Below, in pieces: positions 60,754 through 64,000 of a DNA stretch of 64,000 nt. Each line of letters begins with the position of its first letter. The first letter of the stretch is position 1. A program made the position numbers and the translations under genes. The stretch covers positions 1 to 64,000 of the forward strand of contig JACKPA010000020.1 in the NCBI GenBank assembly GCA_024233865.1, given 5' to 3'. The notes below the pieces were generated by a model. It was not told the DNA's origin and ran no database searches. It saw nothing but the letters and a program-made list of their open reading frames with translations. Source of the stretch: Leptospiraceae bacterium (GTDB lineage: Bacteria; Spirochaetota; Leptospiria; Leptospirales; Leptospiraceae).

Positions 60754-62476
60754 GACGTCACCGCAAAAAGGCAAAGTGATTTTCGACCCTGAAATGGCAA
60801 GATATTTCAAAAATAAATTTCGAGAAAGATTTTGACAGATTTTTATATAGTTGGATCAGTTTCCAACTGCTATATCGTCTAAAATTCAACCCAATTCCCC
60901 TTAAAACCATCCTATTTCGCACCTTTTTTAATCCTCGAAAACGTGTTCGCCCATTTTTCCACATAGGTTTTAACTTCTCCATCAGACCTTCCACTGCTGG
61001 ACGGAGATTACACAATTCTTGATATTCCGGGGTGTAATAATTATCCTCTCTATTATCCAACCATCTTCGGTTTTCATCTACTACTAAACGTGATTGATTT
61101 TTGATAATGCTATAAATCTTTACCGCGGACAATTCGCACAAATTTTAAATCGAAGTTTGCACAAATCACCATCTTTCAATTTTTGACTTGTTGGTCGCTC
61201 GCCCATTGGACAAGATTCTATTAGACCTGATTCATCATATTCAAAATCATTGCTATTCAAATTCTTCTTCTGGCTCTTTCCACGAACATTTGTGGATAAT
61301 ATTTACATCGAATTTATTAGCTGTTTCTCTTACCTTCGGATGGATACCCTCCGTCCGTTATCATCGTCTCCAAACCTGTCTCTTCTTCAAATCTTCCAGA
61401 CTTTCTTCCAATAAATCACTATCATCTACTATATTCTTTCACTACAACGTCCGTTATTACTTGAAATGCGTTCTTTCAGAGCAGGTCTCTGAACTGTGAC
61501 ATACATAACCAAAATGTTTTTTCATTCTTGGTTCGGTAAGTCGAGTTCTGGGTCTGATGGATTCTGCATTGAACCAGATTTGATTTCATTTGAGTTAATA
61601 TCTCTACCTTTTCTTGTTTTACACGTAATTGTCTTGCTAATAATCTTTCGCATTTTGTAGGATGAAGTAGCATTAATTCTTTTATCATCTTTCCATCTTG
61701 TAACATGAATGTATAACTGCTCTGATAAATATTTTAACTTCTTCTATCTCATGCTTTCTTAAACGATGGTATTCACCATCTTCATTGGTCTATTATGAAT
61801 GCAATTCTTTGGAAATACAATTTGTTCATACTTCTTTATTTTATCAATAAATTATTAAGTTATCTTATGGAACAATGTAAACGACTCATCCTTTTGATGT
61901 TTGCCCTTATTTGAGTAGAGTCACATCTCTGTAAATCTGTGTGAATTCCCATTTCTTTAATAATAATATCACGATGGTCTTTGAACACGTTTCAAAGAAG
62001 TCTACATTGTTTTCATATTCATATTTTGCTACTGTATAATGAAAGTTATAAAGTGTTCTTATGCAAAAGGTATATTCGTTTATATCTTGATTCCAAACGC
62101 TCTTTGATATGCATAATTCAATAAATAGTTCTCTATAGTTGAAGGTCTGTTAGATTGTGCATTTCTTTTAATATTTCTAAGGAGAATAGTATGTTTACTG
62201 GAACATTGGGACGACTCATATTGTTACTGTACAGGGGAGCAAATACTTCTTCATCTATATTGAGAAATATGTTTTCGTAAAAATATGCTGACCAATGCTT
62301 TTTTAGAAAGCCTCGAAGTGTTGAGTTCATGTTACTTTCTGGATTGAAAAATTTCTGTTGTAGGTGTTTCTGGTTTTTTCGAAACATAGCTATCCCCTTA
62401 TGTCACATTTACAGGATTGAAGATTTATTTCAACTTTTTCTTGTTATTTCTTGTTATACCTTTTTGCAGTGACGCC
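60754..62476 (-). mobile_element. IS1182-like insertion sequence, decayed
   Basis: The 1723-bp element has matching inverted ends: GACGTCACCGCAAAAAGGCA at 60754-60773 and the complement of 62457-62476, which reads GGCGTCACTGCAAAAAGGTA; 17 of 20 positions agree. It encloses a frameshifted transposase. No clear target-site duplication is seen. Length and ends fit the IS1182 group of IS elements. Confidence 0.75.
60758..62387 (-). pseudogene. IS1182-like transposase, broken by stops and frameshifts
   Basis: The minus strand carries the transposase in pieces. The start (62387-62133) reads FLNIDEEVFAPLYSNNMSRPNVP, the DUF772 N-terminal part. Middle pieces show a tYRtKNEKTF motif near 61510 and a GYVCHxSETCSE match in another frame; fragments of the DDE core (TEGIHPKVRETANKFDVNIIH) lie near 61320. 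The end (61141-60758) has the C-terminal LRPAVEGLMEKLKPMWKNGR and GLKKVRNRM blocks. Several stops and shifts separate them, so it is inactive. Confidence 0.75.
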
Positions 62477-62487
62477 TACTATAATAA

Positions 62488-62511
62488 AGGTAAAACTACA
62501 GGGGTTTTACC
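62488..62511 (-). terminator. Hairpin terminator after the adenylate cyclase gene
   Basis: GGTAAAAC and GTTTTACC form a perfect 8-bp stem. On the minus strand it is followed by TTTATTAT, about 20 bp past the cyclase stop. The minus-strand sequence starts GTAAGGGTAAAACC and resembles the terminator at 32483-32504. Confidence 0.6.
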
Positions 62512-62529
62512 CTTACAACAAAAACATTT

Positions 62530-63999
62530 CTAAAGATAAAAGACATCAATTTCTTGGAGTTTACCACGAATAGCCACCTTATTTAGAAAGTTTATAGTAA
62601 AGCCCTTGCTGAGTTTACTCTCTGTTTGACCGGAAATTAATAAGTCTTTGCCTGTTTCTTTGCAAAGACCTTCTAGTCTTGACGCGATATTTACAGAATC
62701 ACCTATTACAGTATATTCCATTCTTGACTTAGAACCAATATTGCCTGAAAGAACTTCTCCTGTATGAATTCCTATTCCAGTATGCAAGCTGGGAAAACCC
62801 ATTTGGATCAATTCTTTATTGAGTAAATTTCGTTCCTCTCGCATCATAAGTCCAGCTCTCATAGCCGCTTCTGCATGATTTTGCAATGCAACGGGAACTC
62901 CAAAGATGGCAAGTATTGCATCTCCAATGTATTTATTTACTAGTCCACCCTCTTTAGTTATACAATGACTCATTCGGTCGAAATAGATATTTAATAATTC
63001 GACTACCTTACCGGGATTCATATTTTCGGATAAAGAGGTAAAGGATCGTATGTCAGAAAATAAAATCGTAGCTACTTTGATTTCTCCACCAAGGTTTACA
63101 TTTCCTTTAAGTAAATGATCTCGAACAATTGGATCAACAACTTTTCCAAACGTATCTTTTATGAATTCTTTCTCACGTAAGGACTCTGTCATTTCATTGA
63201 TTTTTTCTCCTAGGAACCCAATTTCATCGTTTGATTTTACTTGTATTGACAAATCTAATTTACCTTCTGATACATTTTGTGTAATAAGTTGCATTTCTTT
63301 GATTGGTATGGAATAAGCCTTGGATAATAGAATAGTCAATGTTATCCCTAATAACAAAAAGAATAAAACCATTATTGAAATTGAGATTATTGGAAATTGA
63401 ATATTATTTGATTGGATAATAGTAACTATTATAAAACATAAGAATACCACTGGAGTTATAGATACCGTTAAATAAAAAATAACAATTCTCGTTAAAATTG
63501 ACATTTTGATTGATTTATAATTAGAAAGCTTGGAATCGGGAAATACTGATGGAATAATTTTCCGTCGATTAATCTCATCTAAAGAATAGAAAATGAATAC
63601 AAAGCATAAAAGTGAGTAAAGCACATTTCCTAAAATCATTTTTATCATCGAAAAATCAGTTAAAGACACGTTAGCCACATAAAAAGTTAAAATTCCAAGG
63701 ATAAGGGCAATTGACCATCCTATGAAACCAACGCCAGCAGAGAAAATGGGAAGGTTTAAAACTCTATATTTAATTTTTTCCAATTCCGCTTTTGTTTTAT
63801 ATGTATTCATTCTATAAATGGGAAAGCTATAATATACCATTAAACTAATTGGAACTGCATAACTCAAAATATTTATAAAATAATAAAGCATTGGAAATTG
63901 TGTTAGCATTCCATAATAAATTTTTTGTTCTATTGAATTCATAGTTATGCTACTCATAATACTACCAAATAGTGCAACAGCAAAGTTACCCAGGACTGG
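62530..63999 (-). CDS. Membrane class III adenylate/guanylate cyclase, probably 5'-truncated by the window edge
   Basis: An ATG at 63957 would give a 475-residue protein, but the frame stays open to the edge and codes the hydrophobic VLGNFAVALFGSIM upstream, so the true start is probably outside. The N-terminal half has about six membrane segments, then a HAMP-like linker (about 225-275). The catalytic domain has FSDIRSFTSLSE (first metal Asp), KYIGDAILAIFG (second), and RMEYTVIGDSVNIASR. Key residues are intact. It stands apart from other genes here, with its own terminator. Confidence 0.88.
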   Translation of the reverse strand, partial: PVLGNFAVALFGSIMSSITMNSIEQKIYYGMLTQFPMLYYFINILSYAVPISLMVYYSFPIYRMNTYKTKAELEKIKYRVLNLPIFSAGVGFIGWSIALILGILTFYVANVSLTDFSMIKMILGNVLYSLLCFVFIFYSLDEINRRKIIPSVFPDSKLSNYKSIKMSILTRIVIFYLTVSITPVVFLCFIIVTIIQSNNIQFPIISISIMVLFFLLLGITLTILLSKAYSIPIKEMQLITQNVSEGKLDLSIQVKSNDEIGFLGEKINEMTESLREKEFIKDTFGKVVDPIVRDHLLKGNVNLGGEIKVATILFSDIRSFTSLSENMNPGKVVELLNIYFDRMSHCITKEGGLVNKYIGDAILAIFGVPVALQNHAEAAMRAGLMMREERNLLNKELIQMGFPSLHTGIGIHTGEVLSGNIGSKSRMEYTVIGDSVNIASRLEGLCKETGKDLLISGQTESKLSKGFTINFLNKVAIRGKLQEIDVFYL

Positions 64000-64000
64000 C

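Noticed and set aside
60586..60792. 68-codon plus-strand frame near 60.6 kb
   Set aside because: It is the same repeat-encoded frame as at 44.4 kb and crosses into the IS end.
61188..61499. 103-codon plus-strand frame inside the IS1182-like element
   Set aside because: It is antisense to the broken transposase core.
1..64000. CRISPR arrays, tRNA and rRNA genes
   Set aside because: No regularly spaced repeat series and no tRNA or rRNA sequence was recognised on reading the window; short tRNA genes could be missed without a covariance-model search.

Overview
The window looks like a chromosomal segment of an AT-rich spirochaete, most likely a member of the Leptospiraceae or a close relative. 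This inference rests on the low GC, spirochaete-type lipoprotein signals, a DUF1554 lipoprotein (a family concentrated in Leptospira), FapA/DUF342 and receiver-HDOD proteins, several class III adenylate cyclases, and the mix of signalling proteins. No rRNA, tRNA or CRISPR array was recognised.

Region by region. 1-4.6 kb: nuoA-F of respiratory complex I on the minus strand, the rest of the operon lying beyond the left edge. 4.6-10.2 kb: housekeeping genes (DUF2391 membrane protein, thiC, yjbQ, ccmB/ccmA, gatC, a methyltransferase). 10.4-14.4 kb: a membrane protein with a degenerate GGDEF domain, an alpha/beta hydrolase and FapA. 14.4-17.8 kb: Uma2 nuclease, rhomboid protease, and a folate run folK - FolM-like SDR - folB, where folB appears fused to a cupin-like domain. 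17.9-20.9 kb: a three-gene unit of substrate-binding lipoprotein, permease-ATPase fusion and PilZ membrane protein. 21-22.3 kb: Spy/CpxP-like lipoprotein, ECF sigma factor and putative anti-sigma. 22.4-28.7 kb: adenylate cyclase, FecR protein, Fn3-like protein and DUF1554 lipoprotein. 28.7-36.9 kb: a broken AAA ATPase, an orphan NarL-type regulator, marR-MFS with a truncated dienelactone hydrolase, a second ECF sigma operon, a STAS protein, and nnrS with a Crp/Fnr regulator and a perfect FNR-type box. 36.9-42.6 kb: epimerase, DUF885 peptidase, trkH/trkA.

42.6-45.1 kb is an accessory patch bounded by 40-bp direct repeats. It holds a collapsed restriction-modification gene, a protein carrying a MotA-loop-like segment, one copy of a 148-bp repeat and a clan AA aspartic protease. 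45.2-50.9 kb is the most striking functional unit: two tandem receiver-kinase paralogues (one with the H-box His replaced by Glu), a double-domain KaiC-like ATPase and a PAS sensor kinase, all co-directional and nearly contiguous. It ends at an orphan FNR-type box cut off by an IS66 end. 51.5-59.96 kb: glgB, lnt, a secreted lipase, a FecR protein and two tandem receiver-HDOD paralogues. 60-62.5 kb is decayed DNA: the second 148-bp repeat copy abutting an IS1182-like element with frameshifted transposase and recognisable inverted ends. The window closes with another adenylate cyclase whose frame is open to the right edge.

Signalling dominates the window (cyclases, receivers, kinases, PilZ, degenerate GGDEF, HDOD, two sigma factors). 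Short dispersed hairpins and repeats recur between genes, and several gene remnants show ongoing gene loss.
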